This document shows positions 31,410 through 44,319 of a stretch of DNA of 64,000 bases, piece by piece. The stretch spans positions 26,784,715 to 26,848,714 of the forward strand of contig NC_088880.1 of NCBI RefSeq assembly GCF_032884065.1. The letters are read 5' to 3'. Each line of letters starts with the position of its first letter. The stretch's first letter is position 1. Origin of the DNA: Artemia franciscana. Its lineage: Eukaryota; Arthropoda; Branchiopoda; Anostraca; Artemiidae. The position numbers and the translations under genes were made by a program. The notes under the pieces were generated by a model. It was not told the DNA's origin. It saw only the letters and a list, made by a program, of their open reading frames with translations, and made no database searches.

Positions 31410-31783
31410 CCCGGGTTGCCGGGCCCTGGAGTCTCTTGGAGCGCCCTCTGGATGCTTTTTGGGCCCCTACGATCCCTCTAGGTCAGCTTAGGTCGCCCTG
31501 AGAATGGTCTAAGACCTTTTTGGGTGGCAAGGGACCGCACTAGGGAGCCCCTAAAGTGGTTCTCCTAAATCATCCCCAGGACCCTAGAGCGATCCCAGGC
31601 ATCCCCGGTACCACTCTAGGGCCCTTTTGAGTGTCCTGGGACCGCATTAAGGCTCCCCCTAGAGTAGTCCTAGTTTCCCCTAAAGAAACCCTAGATCCCT
31701 AGAGTCATTCCAGGCTTCTCTGGGAGCGCTTTAGGGAATTGTCGGGTGCCCTGGGACCGCTCAAGTGCTCCTACAGCGGTATT
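31410..31783. repeat. GC-rich degenerate 'ccctagg/gggacc' block (A)
   Basis: An abrupt change from AT-rich DNA to a GC-rich block built from degenerate units with ccctaggac, gggaccgc, ctctagg, ccctagag and agtggtcct. Periods of about 25-50 bp overlap. The right breakpoint of the duplication lies at its end. The block continues past the breakpoint in unit B's right flank to about 44770. Confidence 0.7.
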
Positions 31784-32411
31784 AGGTGTTTGCTTGTCTC
31801 AGTCTCTGTCTTTGTCTGTTTGTATGTCCGAATCTGTGCGTATGTATATGTTTTTGTCTCTTTTACTCTACGAGCCTGCGTGTCTAGGCGGGTGTTTGCT
31901 TCTCCCACTGTCTGTATTTGTCTGTTTGTATTTCTGAATTTGTGTGTTTGAATATGTTTTTGTCTCTCTGACTTTCTCTACTTGTGAATCTTGGCGGGCG
32001 GTCGCTTGTCCCAGTGTCTGTCTATGTCTGTTTATATGTCTGAAAGTATCATAGTAATTGATACTTTCACCTAGATAAACCCATTAATTTACATCATTTT
32101 CAGTCCATTTTACACCATTTCAACATCAATTAATTATGTTAGGTAACCAAATTTGGTCTCATTTTTATAACTTTTCACAATGTAAAAAGGGCTCTAGACA
32201 CCACCTAGATCATCTCATCAATTTACCCCCCCCCCCCCTTTCAATTGAAATCACACAATTTTAAATTACAAGTTCCGACATTTCTGCATTTTGTCGGATC
32301 CTGAGCTTAAAGATCGATACGGATCTTGTAAAATAAGAATTTTAGATGTAATTTTTAAAAATAGTTTAGTTATATTTCATTCTTTCTATACGACCGATGA
32401 AATGTAATAAT

Positions 32412-32651
32412 TTAATATGTAGTAGATAGTTCGATATGAATATCTAAATAATTCATGTTATCTTCGTTTTTTCGTTCAATAGCCTTTAAAATCATACCTT
32501 TATCTAATTTTTTAAATTTCTCTTCAAGATCAGCTGCTTTAGAATCAAAACGCTTAGGTGCAATTACATCAACCATTCCACCTTTAAGATCAATAGTAAT
32601 AACGAGTTTATTTCCATGTTTAGTTGTAACACATTTCATTCCTGTAATCAC
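32412..32651 (-). CDS. Uncharacterised 79-codon ORF, copy B
   Basis: Same frame and, as far as I can read, the same 79 residues as the ORF at 18869-19108. The family is unknown. Identity with copy A may only reflect the recent duplication. The diverged partial copy is repeated too, at about 33152-33260. Confidence 0.35.
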   Translation of the reverse strand: MITGMKCVTTKHGNKLVITIDLKGGMVDVIAPKRFDSKAADLEEKFKKLDKGMILKAIERKNEDNMNYLDIHIELSTTY

Positions 32652-33073
32652 ATTCTAAGACTACATTGTCTAAGTGAAGTATGAAACAAAGAAAGAAAAG
32701 GATATAATAAATGAAAAATAAAATCAAATAGGTGAAAAAACGAAGGTCTTTTGAGCCAGTAGCAAAATATGAAGGGGAAAATCAGGCAAATGTTTCGATA
32801 AGGATCTCCGCCATGTCGTCCTTAGTGCTAGAAAAAAAAAGCCAAATCTAACCTTCCGAAGTGAATTGTACACGAGGAGAAAATACACTGAATCAAGAAA
32901 CCAGCTAAAGATCAATGAGAGAGAATTTACCAATTATTTACAAATTAGAGAAATATTCTGCTTGAGCAGATTTGGAAATTTTCCAAAACTTTGGAAATTG
33001 ACACAACAGTGACGCTTGTACGTCTTTGCAGCAAGTTCTCATTGTATTTTATGTCTCGAGAAAAATTTTCCTT

Positions 33074-33148
33074 CAGATCAAGGGCCTACCGATGGGCTCT
33101 GTTTTGTCTCCTTTTTTGGCCAATTTTTATATAGAATTTATAGAATAA
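33074..33148 (+). pseudogene. Reverse transcriptase fragment, Penelope-like (copy B)
   Basis: Counterpart of 19523-19597, with the same [14 protein letters not shown]...EFIE motif and stop. The upstream half has a short local difference near 32975 (ttggaaattttcc present). Confidence 0.65.
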
Positions 33149-33990
33149 TCTTAACTTAGGTGCAAATAAATCAACCATTCCACCGATAAAATCAATAGTA
33201 ATAACGAGTTTATTTTCATATTTAGTTGTAACGCATTTCATGCCTGTAATCACGTTCTAAGACCGCTTAGATTCCGTAAGAATATGGTGGATTAATTTTA
33301 TCTGCCTTATCATGTACCATTTTACACTCTTATGTTTCAAAAGGCAATGTGAAACATTTATAAAACACAGTGTTCATTTTCTTGACTGAATGATTAACCC
33401 ATTAAAATGAAGACTAGCAGTATATCTCTTTTTAATTTATATTAAAGGTGTTATATATTTTAAAAATAAAGATTAAAAATATTGTTCATAATCAGGAGGG
33501 ACGCACTTAAGTTTTTTTTCCTATTTTTCAGTACAAACTCCAAAAAGTATTTCTCAAATATAGAGGGGGGGTAAAACCTCCTAGCTGGTAAACCTGTTTG
33601 TAGTTACAGAAGACACCGACGCATCAAAGTTACATTTGAGCGACATATATAGGAAAACCATATTGGGTTACCACCCTGGTTACCATATATTACCAAGAAG
33701 GAAGACACTTGGTAAAACAGCTTGGCATTTGGGTAATTGGTTGTAGAATGCCACAAGACTAAATCTGTTAAAAATAAACTGCTCAAATCTAAAAAAAATA
33801 TATTTTGAAGTTTTTAAAGTTGTTTCCTTTTAAGTGTAGGTGGCCCATTCGCATAAGTTATGAACTTGACTAACTTAACTTTTGAGTCTCTTGTATATAT
33901 AATCAATCACTTCTATTATGTTGTATAATCAGCAAATCATTTTTTCCCAAGACTTTTCCTCTAAAATTTCACTTTGTTTGTCTTTTTTAG

Positions 33991-34093
33991 CGTATCAAAT
34001 TTCTAACAACTCCATGGCGTGACATTCGTCCGGCTTGTGAGCTTGTGCTTATAAAAAAGAATGGCCATTCGCTTCAGGGGAAAGTACTTGAAG
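33991..34093 (+). CDS. SLC6 penultimate exon, copy B
   Basis: Identical in sequence to 20443-20545 as far as I can read, with acceptor (ttttttag) and donor (gtaagc) kept. The transcript from the upstream SLC6 exons could splice to it by skipping copy A, in which case the protein would be unchanged. Whether it is ever used is unknown. Confidence 0.75.
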
Positions 34094-37000
34094 GTAAGCC
34101 ATACTTTCAAATTTCTCTCTCCTAATAGATACGCTGCTCTCAATAGTTTCCAGACCAACTCTGTAATTGCCAATATTGGAGCTTACTGTATCAGTCGGCA
34201 AAGGGTGGGGCATACGTTCATTTACAATTTAGAGATAATTTTGTTTCTTGTGTGAGTGTTATTTACTAATTCTTGTTTTACTGCGTGATTTAAAGACTGG
34301 TATCTTATTTAATTAAATTCGCGTCACCCTGTAGGCTACTATGAATACATAGTTTTGAGTTTAAGTTTAATTGAGCACTTTTTTAAACATTTGGTGTGGC
34401 GTCAAAACGTGGATTTCACAACTCTATTCGTATGATGGTCAACTTAACATGCTGTTTCACAAACTTTTATCATATCGATAATATAATACGTTTTAAAGTA
34501 GGAAATTATAGTAAGCCTTATAACCTAAGTAAATACAAATTGCTTCAATAATGAGATCGTTTAGAGTTTCAAGTTGATGTGTTTTGTATATTTTTTTGTT
34601 AACAATGTGTATTTGACGCCTCTTTTGGTGTGAACCAGTACTCCTTCTCTCAATGCGTATTAATTGGGAGGGGCTATTTACCCTTTGAGAATATTCTGCA
34701 TTGTGGCAACATCTTTAGTCTTAAGGCTAAAAATGTTTTTCGCTGTAATGCAATTTTCTGCTAAATCAATAGAGATTCTTGGAACACTAGAACTTCTAGT
34801 TTCCACTCGAATGAGTGCTTTTTCAGTTCTCTGGAGTCTTTGGTTAAATGCGATCATCATTGGGAAAATAGAAAAATAAACAAGCTGGCATCAGTGATCC
34901 TTCTTCTGGGAAAGAAATGAAAAACTTCCTGTTTTGTAGATAGGAGCTTGAAACTTTTATAATAAGGTTCTTTTATATGCTGGACTATATTATATATAAT
35001 ATATATATATATATATATATGTAATCAATATGAAATCAACAGATTTTTAATGCTAAGATTGTGAAGTACGAGAAGCGTTTTTTAAATTTACTTAAAGCTC
35101 CTTTTGGAGGTGTTTTGTCCTATTTTGAAAATGGAGCCAATTTCCTAAAGCTTTTTTCTTTTGTTGGGTAATTCTAAACTTAATTTTATGTGTTTAAAAC
35201 CAGCATAAAAATTCAATTTCGTTAGATCGGTTTTCATTAACCTGAGTCTTTCTTTACTTACAGTCCGTTACCACGAACTGTTTAATAGTATGAGGATATT
35301 ACTTTATTTTTTCTTCGAAGTTTTAACTTCAAGTTCATTTTAGTTTTTCCTGATTACAATCAAACTATCAAGCAGTGAAAATCTAATCAATCGATAAATA
35401 AAACAGAAACTGCGAGACAAAAATAATTTGAAGGATAGAACAATCCTTTAAAGGGGTAAAAATAAAACAGAGGTGTAGTTAGGGTTATCATTGCCCAGGG
35501 ACAATGTCGCCCCTCCCCTCTCCACCGTTACTATCACAATTTAAGTAAATCATAGTACTGACATTAAGAATTCGGTGTAACCCTCAGAGGCTGTGCCGCG
35601 GTGACAACCGTCTTCATTGCTCCCCTGGCTATTTGAGTGCAATAAGGACAAGAGACAAAAAATGCACAAATAAAAATACTTGGTTAAAACCAAAAGTATA
35701 AATAAGAGACACCTATATTAAGATACTAGAGACATGTACAGCCATATATTAGAGAAAATCTATGTTCAGATACATTACAAAAATATTAAACTAAACTAAA
35801 GCTAAACCTTTTTCAGTCCGTTAGATTTTAGCCTAGCTTTGATTGGTAACCATTTTAGGGACTTCTTTTCTTAAGCCTTCTCTGTAGTTACATCCAGTGA
35901 TTGCGTAATTGCTTAATAAGATAGTTTGCGTAATTGCTTAATAAGGCAACATTCCCCAAACATTAAGATTTGCCTTCAGCGCCCTTGCCACCTTGAATAA
36001 TTATAATTGGATTATAATAACCTGGAAATTCTGACTTGGGAATTTGCAAGCTCTCAGACATATGTTTGCTATAAATTTCAAAAGGATTTCCTGAAGTCCT
36101 TCTAAAGGACTGAGAAGGACTCAATTTGGACTCAAAAGGAGTGCCTCCATTAAAAATAAACTCCAACTATCTTTAAATTAATTTAGAACAAGTGGTAACT
36201 ATTTTAGAGTTACCACTATTTCTATAGTTACAGGAGAAATAAAACAAACCAAGTCATTTACACATCATCACGTGAACTTTGCTAAGTGTCTTTCTCCAGG
36301 TTACCTAAGTCTAATCTGAAATGATCTGCAAAGCTAATAATAAGTCTTCAGACATCAAACTGGGCCTACATTTAAAATAACGTTAATCGTTAAAATAAAA
36401 CGCTATTACAAACGTAAAACGGTTAGTCAGACCAAGAAACTTGGCTTGTTCTTAGTTATACAATACAATAATAAAACATTGAAGAAAACACTAAGAAATT
36501 TAAAGTCCAGTTTTCGCAACAAAAGAATTCTTTGCTATTCTTCATCAGCTTCATCGAAAAGCTCGTACATCTTTGAATCGTACATCTTCAAACTGAAGAT
36601 CTACAGAGGTGGTCAAACGGTATTTTGATGTTGGAAAACTCTCTGAATAGCAAGCATGTATATAGTCACGTCTTAGCCTAAAACGTCTTAGTGAAAAATG
36701 AATTCTGATTGATCAAACTGGCCATATACATCTTTGAAAAATTAGTAAAATCTGAAAGAAGAAGTACAGATAAAAATAAGCGAAACAAGCTAAAAATATA
36801 TGGCATCAAAATGCTGAAGAAGCAGGGTCTTCCCTTTGAAGATGTAGTTATATTTGGGATTCTTAGGAATCAAGAGATTTTTAATGCTAAGATTGTGAAG
36901 GACGAGAAGCGTTTTTTAAATTTACTTAATTAATTCCGATATTTTGTTTTCTTGGTTCAACATCGCATCACTGACAAAATGAGATACTTCCCTTGAAACC

Positions 37001-37234
37001 CCATAACTTTGAAACAAAAGCGAAGTAAAAACTGAGAAAATCATGGTTTTCAGGTATGAATAGATGTAAGGTGATTACAGTGAACGAAAAATGTTTCTAT
37101 TTTCCTATCGTTATTACTCTAAACAGGTTTTTAGATGGGGACAACATTATTACGTTTTGTGCACCTACAAAACGAAAAGTAAATTACATAGTTTAATACC
37201 AGCACTATGAACCTTACTTAACCTATATTTTCAG
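34094..37234. other. Last SLC6 intron, copy B; repeats and decayed ORFs
   Basis: Counterpart of 20546-23665. The (TA)n tract near 34990-35020 is longer than in A. At 36446-36628 a frame stays open where A has a TAG (tcatcg versus tcatag). Confidence 0.5.
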
Positions 37235-37338
37235 ATGGCGAAGCGGAGTGTCCTCAAGGCAAAGAGCTCTCCAGAGAACATGTGGTCGTGTTGACCTATA
37301 AAGACTTGAATTGTGACATGGAAAAAGTTGATGTTTGA
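37235..37338 (+). CDS. SLC6 terminal exon, copy B
   Basis: The acceptor attttcag ends at 37234. Same frame, same 34 residues and the same TGA as 23666-23769. The one coding difference I find is GGT to GGC at the first Gly, which is silent. Confidence 0.75.
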
Positions 37339-37543
37339 AAATAATAAAAAAAAAGTGTAAGGCAGCTAACTGCTAATGTTTTTTCAACTCGGGTATACGC
37401 ACGTCAAACTTGGTTTTGTAATGTGTTGTTGCTTATTTACAAATATGCAGTAAGAACCCTTATTAAGCAGCCATTTAATAAGGGGTCTGTAATTTATCAT
37501 AATATATATCTCAAGTTCTCATTTTTGTAAACGTTTTTGTGTT

Positions 37544-37549
37544 AATAAA
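37544..37549 (+). promoter_or_regulatory. AATAAA poly(A) signal, SLC6 copy B
   Basis: Same hexamer and downstream context as at 23975, about 205 bp after the stop of copy B. Confidence 0.55.
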
Positions 37550-39134
37550 CACTGGTGACAAGGATTTTAGTGTCTATTCCCATCTAACGCATCAGCAGTT
37601 GAAAAGCCATTGAGAGGATTTCTGACCCCCCCCCCTAAAATGCAAAAGATAAGGGATTAACATTGGTTACATTTTAATCCACATCCTCTCCTGAAATAAT
37701 TACTTAACTCAACTTGGCTGTACTAATTCATCATGTATAAAGTTACAAGATATTAATTATACAAGTGAGTAGAAATACTGTGTTTGGGCATTTCTTATAA
37801 CATGTTTTAGTAGGTTTTCTTAGCCACCACAAATATGCTAACAATTTTGACAGCAAATTATCCATTTATTTAAGTTTGTCTTGGAATGAAGCAAGGTTAG
37901 TTTAACGAAAAATATGACAAAATGCCTGTAGAAATACTACATTCAAATTGTTCTTCTATATTTAAATATTTCCTTGTGAGAAACAAACTGAGTTTCATTT
38001 TACTTCTTCTGTTTCAGTTTGAAAAACAAATTAAAGAAATTCAATAGATAATATAGCCAACCCCGTACGCTTCGCAAGTCACAGGCTGGCTGTAACTTAC
38101 CTAATGCACAACTGTCTATGCAGGACTACCATTCACACCTTTTCTGGAATAATCCTAAAATAGTTTTCTACTGATGTTTATGCTTTTTTAAGCGCTTATT
38201 TGTAATTGCTAGTATCGTTCAGATCAGTGAGGTATGCAATAGCAGGAATATCGCGGCCCACGCTCCATTTATGTCCGTTTCACCAAGTTTTTGTTATTTT
38301 TTGACAAAGAAAAAGATTAAATTTAATTTCAAATATTGATATGGTTGATTAGCTGTCCTCTCTTATCTGGTGACCTTGGGTTGCAATTTCACATGCACAC
38401 GATATAATTCCTTATTTTAAACTATAAGATCAAATGCCTCTGTTGCCAAACTTTTCAATAATCTTATCCAAGAAAATATGACCGGTTCGTCCAGTCCGTT
38501 CCCTTTTCTCTATTTGGTTTTCAAGCGATCTTTTACTTGTATAAACCGAAAAGATCTCTTTATCTTAAAATCAAGAACAGTAAAAAAAATTTGAGACTTT
38601 CGCATCTTTTTTTTCAAGGTCCAGTGAAAGATTTTCTTGTTAAAATAGCTATTCTTTAATAAAAACAAAAAAATGTAAAATGTGTTCTTTAGCGTTACGT
38701 CTACCCAATCTATAGCAAAATCTGAGCTGCAATTATTTTCCTTTTCACATTTTTTTTTTATTGTTTATTGTTTTCGCTGCTGCTTTCATTGTTTTATTCT
38801 CGTTTGTTTTATAAAGTTCATTTGTATGATTTTTCTACGTTTTAAATATCAAAAACCTTGCTATTAACTGCCACAGCGTTAACAGTGTTTTTTTCCGTGG
38901 CTTCCGTAATACGTAATTTTTTTTCCAAAATGATCTTCTCAAGAAATAATAAGACTATCCTTTTAAAACTGATTTTCCTTGAGTAAATATGATACATTTA
39001 ATTTCAACTATTTCGTTAATATTCAAGTTCAGTCTGGATGGCCGCCATGGTTTTGTTTGTAGCAGCTGGTTATGGTTTAAACGTACCGAACAACGGTTTG
39101 ACAGTTAGTTTGAGTGCAGTTTATTGTGGTTACG
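37550..39134. other. Intergenic DNA, unit B; no gene
   Basis: Counterpart of 23981-25591. A stretch of about 24 bp (cacacaca-type) present in A near 24140 is missing here near 37705. Confidence 0.5.
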
Positions 39135-39426
39135 TTAGCTTAAAGATAAACAATCTGAGTTCGGAAATAATCTATTGAACGTCGGTAAATGATTGATATT
39201 ATTAAAATCTTTAATAGGACGGACTGGTTTGATGTTCTCTGCACACCCTCTTATGTTGCACACCCTCTGGTTTGATGTTAGAATAAAATTGGACGTGGTG
39301 ATTCTAATTTCTCGTTCAATGTTAAGTTTCGAGCGATACTTACTGTTTATTACTGGGACAGCCGAAAAGCCAGATTCGCACAAACATGGCGCTTCAAATG
39401 AAACTAATATTTGTAGAGCATCACTC
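39135..39426 (-). pseudogene. hAT transposase C-terminal remnant, copy B
   Basis: Counterpart of 25592-25883. The frame from CESGFSA onward is unchanged, but the segment before it has extra substitutions (for example Tyr to Cys before LCESGF). Confidence 0.65.
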
Positions 39427-39695
39427 CCTCAAGCTATGGATTTTATTTCTTATTGATATCCAAAAATCAGGAAGTTCCCTGCTACCAAATTTTGTCTTCC
39501 GTAAATGTCACAAGACGGCTCAATAAGAGATTCTTATTCTAAAAAAGTAAATTCTGACGGCTAGATATTTTTCAAAATTTCTGCTTGAAAGTAATTGTCT
39601 AACCTTATGTTAACCTGTGATAGGTGATCTACAAAAACAAATTTCACAATGAAAAACAAAGTAATTTCATTTGAGGTTACACACTGGTACAACAG

Positions 39696-40989
39696 TCTTG
39701 TTTGGAACCTTCGTCATTTTAGGTATGAGTTACATAAAGTGCAATACTATACATAATATACAATCTATAAGAGGATATCTTAGAAACGCTTGAGTCCAGG
39801 AGAGGTAATGTAATGCCTCTTTTTTACACTCAATAAATACAATGACAAAGCCTCGTACTAACAACATTTTTTCCAAAAGACACTTCCCACATAGATTCCG
39901 CCCTCCTACGGCCCCTTCTCCGCCTGTTCCTATCGTGTCTCTTGTTCGCTGCTGTACCTCTAGATAGAATATAACTTCTGTCACTACTGTTGCGAAAAAA
40001 ATCAACAAAATATCACCGTAATCTTTCTCTTTTTATTGTTTTTACAAAGGTGGCCCAAGTAAATTCAGTTTCCTATTCAGCAAATTTAAAATTAAAAGTT
40101 ATAGCACCCATAAAAAGGCTTGAAAGTAGATGTAAGTGCAAAAACCCCTCCTATTCCTCTGTTTCCAAACTCTGTTTCTAAACCAGATAGGTTGGTCTTA
40201 TTCAAAATCATAGTGATTCTGATTGATTTCAAGCACAGATTGTTCTTGGAACAAAATAGATGTTTATGAGTTGGGAAGCAAAAATCAACAGAAGGGAAAT
40301 TTCTAAAAGTTGAGTATGGGGTCACTTTTCCTTAAAAACTGATTATTGATAAGCAATCAACTGATTGCGCGATTTATTTGTAATTGGATGAATTTTCATT
40401 TTAAGTAATTGGTGTTTTACTTTTGAGTTTTATTTTTATTTTTTGCCATTTTGTCACTTTGTCATTTCATTTATTTTTATTCTTTGTAATTGATGTTTAT
40501 TCTTTATCATTTTAAGTAATTGATTTATGAATTGGTTGTTATTCCGACAGTTTTATTTTGAATTCATTTGCCAATTATTTTTAGCACCTATATCACTTTT
40601 TAAATTTACTCTTTTTCAATTAACTTTAGGACTTTGTCACTTTTTCTCTCTCTATCATTTTTGATTATCGATGTAAAACAAAAATCCGTATTTTCGTGAA
40701 GCTTTTCGCTGTTCGGAACCATCACCACTAATTTGTGAAACACCCTATCTAGGCTTAGCACCTTCTTGATTATTCATGTTTAATAAAAATTTGACAACAA
40801 TAGATACTATCTACTGTTGTAATTTTTTTGTTTCGGTAACTATTGAGCCAAATCGCTGTTTGCTTGTAGTTCGTTACCACAAGCTGTTTGATTAACCAAC
40901 AAACCTTGCAAAACACTCTCTCTGAAAGGGGAAGAATGGAGGGAGGGGACATAAATTCATGGCCACTTCGCATGGGTAAAGTCCTGTAC
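39696..40989. other. Intergenic DNA, unit B; truncated LINE scrap, no gene
   Basis: It begins at the deletion junction acaacag/tcttgtttgg, so only the end of the LINE motif (LVWNLRHFR...) is left. The remainder matches 26553-27847 and has no recognised gene. Confidence 0.5.
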
Positions 40990-41231
40990 AGTTAAAATGG
41001 GGAGTGACATTAAAACTTAAACTAACAAATATTATTCCGTATATGAAAGGGGTTGTCCCCTGCTCAACGTCCCGGTCTTTACGTTAAAGTTTTTTATTGT
41101 TGTAAAAGAAGAGTTGTGAGAAAGAGTCAAACTTTAGCGTAAAGAGTGGGGCGTTGAGGAGGGGTCAGCCCCTTTCATATAAGGAACAATTTATGTTCGT
41201 TTTAAGTTTACTGTCGCTCCATACTCTAGTT
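40990..41231. repeat. Foldback MITE, copy B
   Basis: Counterpart of 27848-28090, with the same inverted ends and a few substitutions (for example gagagcgac versus ggggagtgac). Confidence 0.75.
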
Positions 41232-42836
41232 AAAACAATATTTGTTTTTTATTTAATCACTTAAAGAGAGCAATGGAACTTTCGGTTGCCGATCAAATTA
41301 ACTCTCTCTGCCGATCATCTAGAATAACTCAATCAATATAATCAGTCCTTAAAAGAGGATTGAACTTGCATCCATAATCTTCCCTCTAGTCAAAAATACA
41401 AATTTCCACATTATATATTAGAACTTGGAACTTCTACAATTCGGTTTCTGGATCTGATAATACGAATTCTAGTAAGATTTCTTGACTTTTGGAAGGGATG
41501 TCTAGTTACTTTGAAAATCAGGCCAATTTTCTTAGGCTCTTCGCCATAGATGGGTGACATTAAATTTACCAAGCTTTGAATATTTTGAATCAAAATGAAA
41601 TTCGTTTCCTTTTATGTATCTATTAAGCCTCAGCACTGTTTCTATTTTCATAAATGCAGAAACAGAAAAAAAAAATGGAAAAAAAAAAAACAGTTTTGTC
41701 GAAACCTAGTGACCTGTCTTCTGTTCTGTTTTTTTTTGGGGGGGGGGAACAGAAAACAGCTGTTTTTATATAAAAAAAAAGACCAGCATTTTTTTTTCAT
41801 TTTTGCTTGCCTTCCTCTTTTTTAGGATGTCACGCTCCGTGAGCTTCGACCCAATATCCGGGAAACTATAAACAGATACCCTGCCATCTATTAAATTCTC
41901 ATAAAGGGTGAAGAAACCACCTTGAAACCATCCCGAATTCACTAATCCATCTCTTTTTCAATCGACCACATGTACATAGGATACAGCTCCGACCGCATCA
42001 GCGGTATTAACGCCTATTAGAAGACCTGGGTACAGCACGATTTCGCTCTTGCCACCTCAGGATCCTGAACAACAGAGTATGAAATAAGAGTAAAAAACTT
42101 TTCTTTTAAATATAAAAACACAACAAGTTTTAATGGAATGGAAAATAAACTGCGCTATGATTCTCTACTAACTTAAATTATTGCCCTATGAGCAATACAT
42201 TTTTATCCAACCAGATCGAAAATTTAAACTTCCTCCTTAGTAACAAATGTAAGCTTTGAACTTGTCACTTAGAAACGTACGAATGGCTCAGTTACCTTAA
42301 TGAACGACAAGTCTGGTAAGCGGAATCGCAGAAGGTTGAAAAAAACACTTTGAATTGGGGCTATTGATCTCAATTTACGTAAAGGGCACTGACTGTAAGC
42401 GCAATTTTTCAAATGAACTGTCAATCGCCTCTCTATGACCATCTAGTAATCTGCCAGCCTTTGGGAAAAAGAAGTAAAAGTAGAAAAAAGAAAAAGGGGA
42501 TACATTAGTGCTATCCATTTTAAATGCTTTCCCGGCAGAAATTTTTTTTCCAGCATTTAATTTTGAGCATAAAACTTTGATTTTATGCTCAAAATTTACA
42601 TTGAAGTTTAACATGGAAAATAGTTGGCATTTCTGAATACCAGCATTAAACATTTTTTACGTAAAATAATGTTTCGAAAAACACATTTCTTTCGGGTATT
42701 ATGGGCAAAGATTCATCTTTACTAGGTTGAAGCTACTGCTTCATCAAAAATATATGAAATTCATTGAATAAAAACACTGATAAATCTCTCTTGAGATGAT
42801 ACCACCTTTTCTATGATACTAAAAAGAAGACTGAAG
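41232..42836. other. Intergenic DNA, unit B; no gene
   Basis: Counterpart of 28091-29923 lacking the 233-bp segment: the sequence ggatgtcac joins gctccgtgag directly near 41830. Confidence 0.5.
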
Positions 42837-42912
42837 TGCTCAGCCTTATGTTAGCACAGTTGGTTTGACCTTAGATTGGTAATGCGGGATCCAGAGATGG
42901 AACCCAGCTATA
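42837..42912 (+). repeat. tRNA-derived SINE head, copy B
   Basis: Counterpart of 29924-29998, with an A-box-like tagcacagttgg and a decayed B box. Confidence 0.55.
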
Positions 42913-44108
42913 GCAAACATACAATAGGCCCAGCACAGGGACCTTATTAGTCAAGAAGCCTCACTAATCTGATCACTTACTCCGAAGTGCTTAAAGTTTA
43001 GGGCGTGAATTAAAGTATTGGAATAAATCTCTTCGCCATGGAATAAATCCCTTTTAGTTTTGCCTGTGATTTGTTGCTCAATTGGCTGTACTTAGATGGG
43101 TGCGTATTTTAAGTCTCTGAAGTAGTTGCATGTGTCACTTGCCATAAAGAGCCTCATATAAATTTGCTAGTTACATAATACTCACAAGACGTGCGCTTTA
43201 TCGTCTCTGACGGATTGAGCACAAGTGCAGAACTGTTCAAACCAATGTGATTCTTTGCTCCTTCCATTTGATGACCCTTGGGTAACAAAATAACTGGGGC
43301 TAAGAAGATAGTCAAAGTGGTCAAAAGGCAGCTCTCTTCGGGACTTAAAGAAAAAAAAAATAAGCGTCACTTGATTTCTGTCTAGTCTAACGGCATCTAT
43401 GACACTGATCTATTGTTTCAAATTAGCCATTTTCAGGGTTGCCAAAGGGACACTTTTAGTGCTTTTTTGACACTTGTTCACTCTGGGTGACACCATGCCA
43501 CTATTGAGAAAAAAAAGCAACTTTTTGAAAAAAAAGGACACTTTTTGGCATTTTTTCAAAATTAGTGCAATATGTATTTATTTTCAGTTTTTTCTTAACT
43601 GCAACTGCTTTTAATTCGTGCTTTGTGCTTTTCAAGTTTGTTCTCGTCTTAGAGATTTTTTTATTATCGTATCCACAGTACTTTCCTTTTCAAAAGCGCG
43701 AAAATTCAAACGGGGTGAAACATGTGATTTGCTCAAGAGAGTTTAGAAAAAGTTTTTTTGATAAAAAACTGAAGCAAGCATATAACTGCTGGTAAGTAAA
43801 AGCTTAAGGTGTTTTATGACTTGTAGTCTACAGGGGTATACAGAGGTGCAGTCTTGATAGTAGTTAATAGCAAACTATCTGATCCTCATCCGATTTGCTG
43901 CTGCTTAATCATTTTTGGACGAGGGTGAACCTCAACAGGTTCTTCCCAAAGTCAACCTAATGGACACACGATTTTCGTTTTTTGCGTGTTTGGGGGGGGG
44001 GTGACACGGGGCCCGATCCAAACACGCAATAAAAGAACTATGCGGCTTTTTTGTGTGTTTTTTAGGTGAACTTCACGAAATTTTCAAGTATACTTGAAAA
44101 TCCCACTC
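42913..44108. other. Intergenic DNA, unit B; no gene
   Basis: Counterpart of 29999-31198, including the G-run hairpin at about 43982-44029. No gene is recognised. Confidence 0.45.
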
Positions 44109-44305
44109 AAGTTCTCACACCATATGACCGGGGGACCTATCTAAACTTTCAAATATTCTGGAAAAATGAGCAGGTTCTCACGCCGTGTGACCGAGGGACC
44201 TATCTAAACTTTCAAATATAGTGGAAAATGAGCAGGTTTTCACGCCGTGTGACCGGAGAACTTATCTAAATTTTCAAATATACTAGAAATATGAGCAAGT
44301 TCTCA
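44109..44305 (+). repeat. ~62-bp tandem repeat, three units (B)
   Basis: Counterpart of 31199-31395, nearly unchanged. Confidence 0.85.
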
Positions 44306-44319
44306 CGCTAGCGAAACGA

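Larger units (their letters stand above)
18242..31783 (+). repeat. Segmental tandem duplication, unit A (13,542 bp)
   Basis: This segment recurs head to tail as unit B at 31784-44693. The match begins exactly at aggtgtttgcttgtctcagt and ends at ctcctacagcggtatt. Outside the unit the sequences differ (left flank ...tagtctgggc, right flank of B cccctagcac). Unit A holds SLC6 exons 20443-20545 and 23666-23769. It carries two segments missing from B: 26153-26552 (400 bp) and about 28690-28922 (233 bp). Together these account for the length difference of 632 bp to within a base, the other small indels nearly cancelling. Confidence 0.95.
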
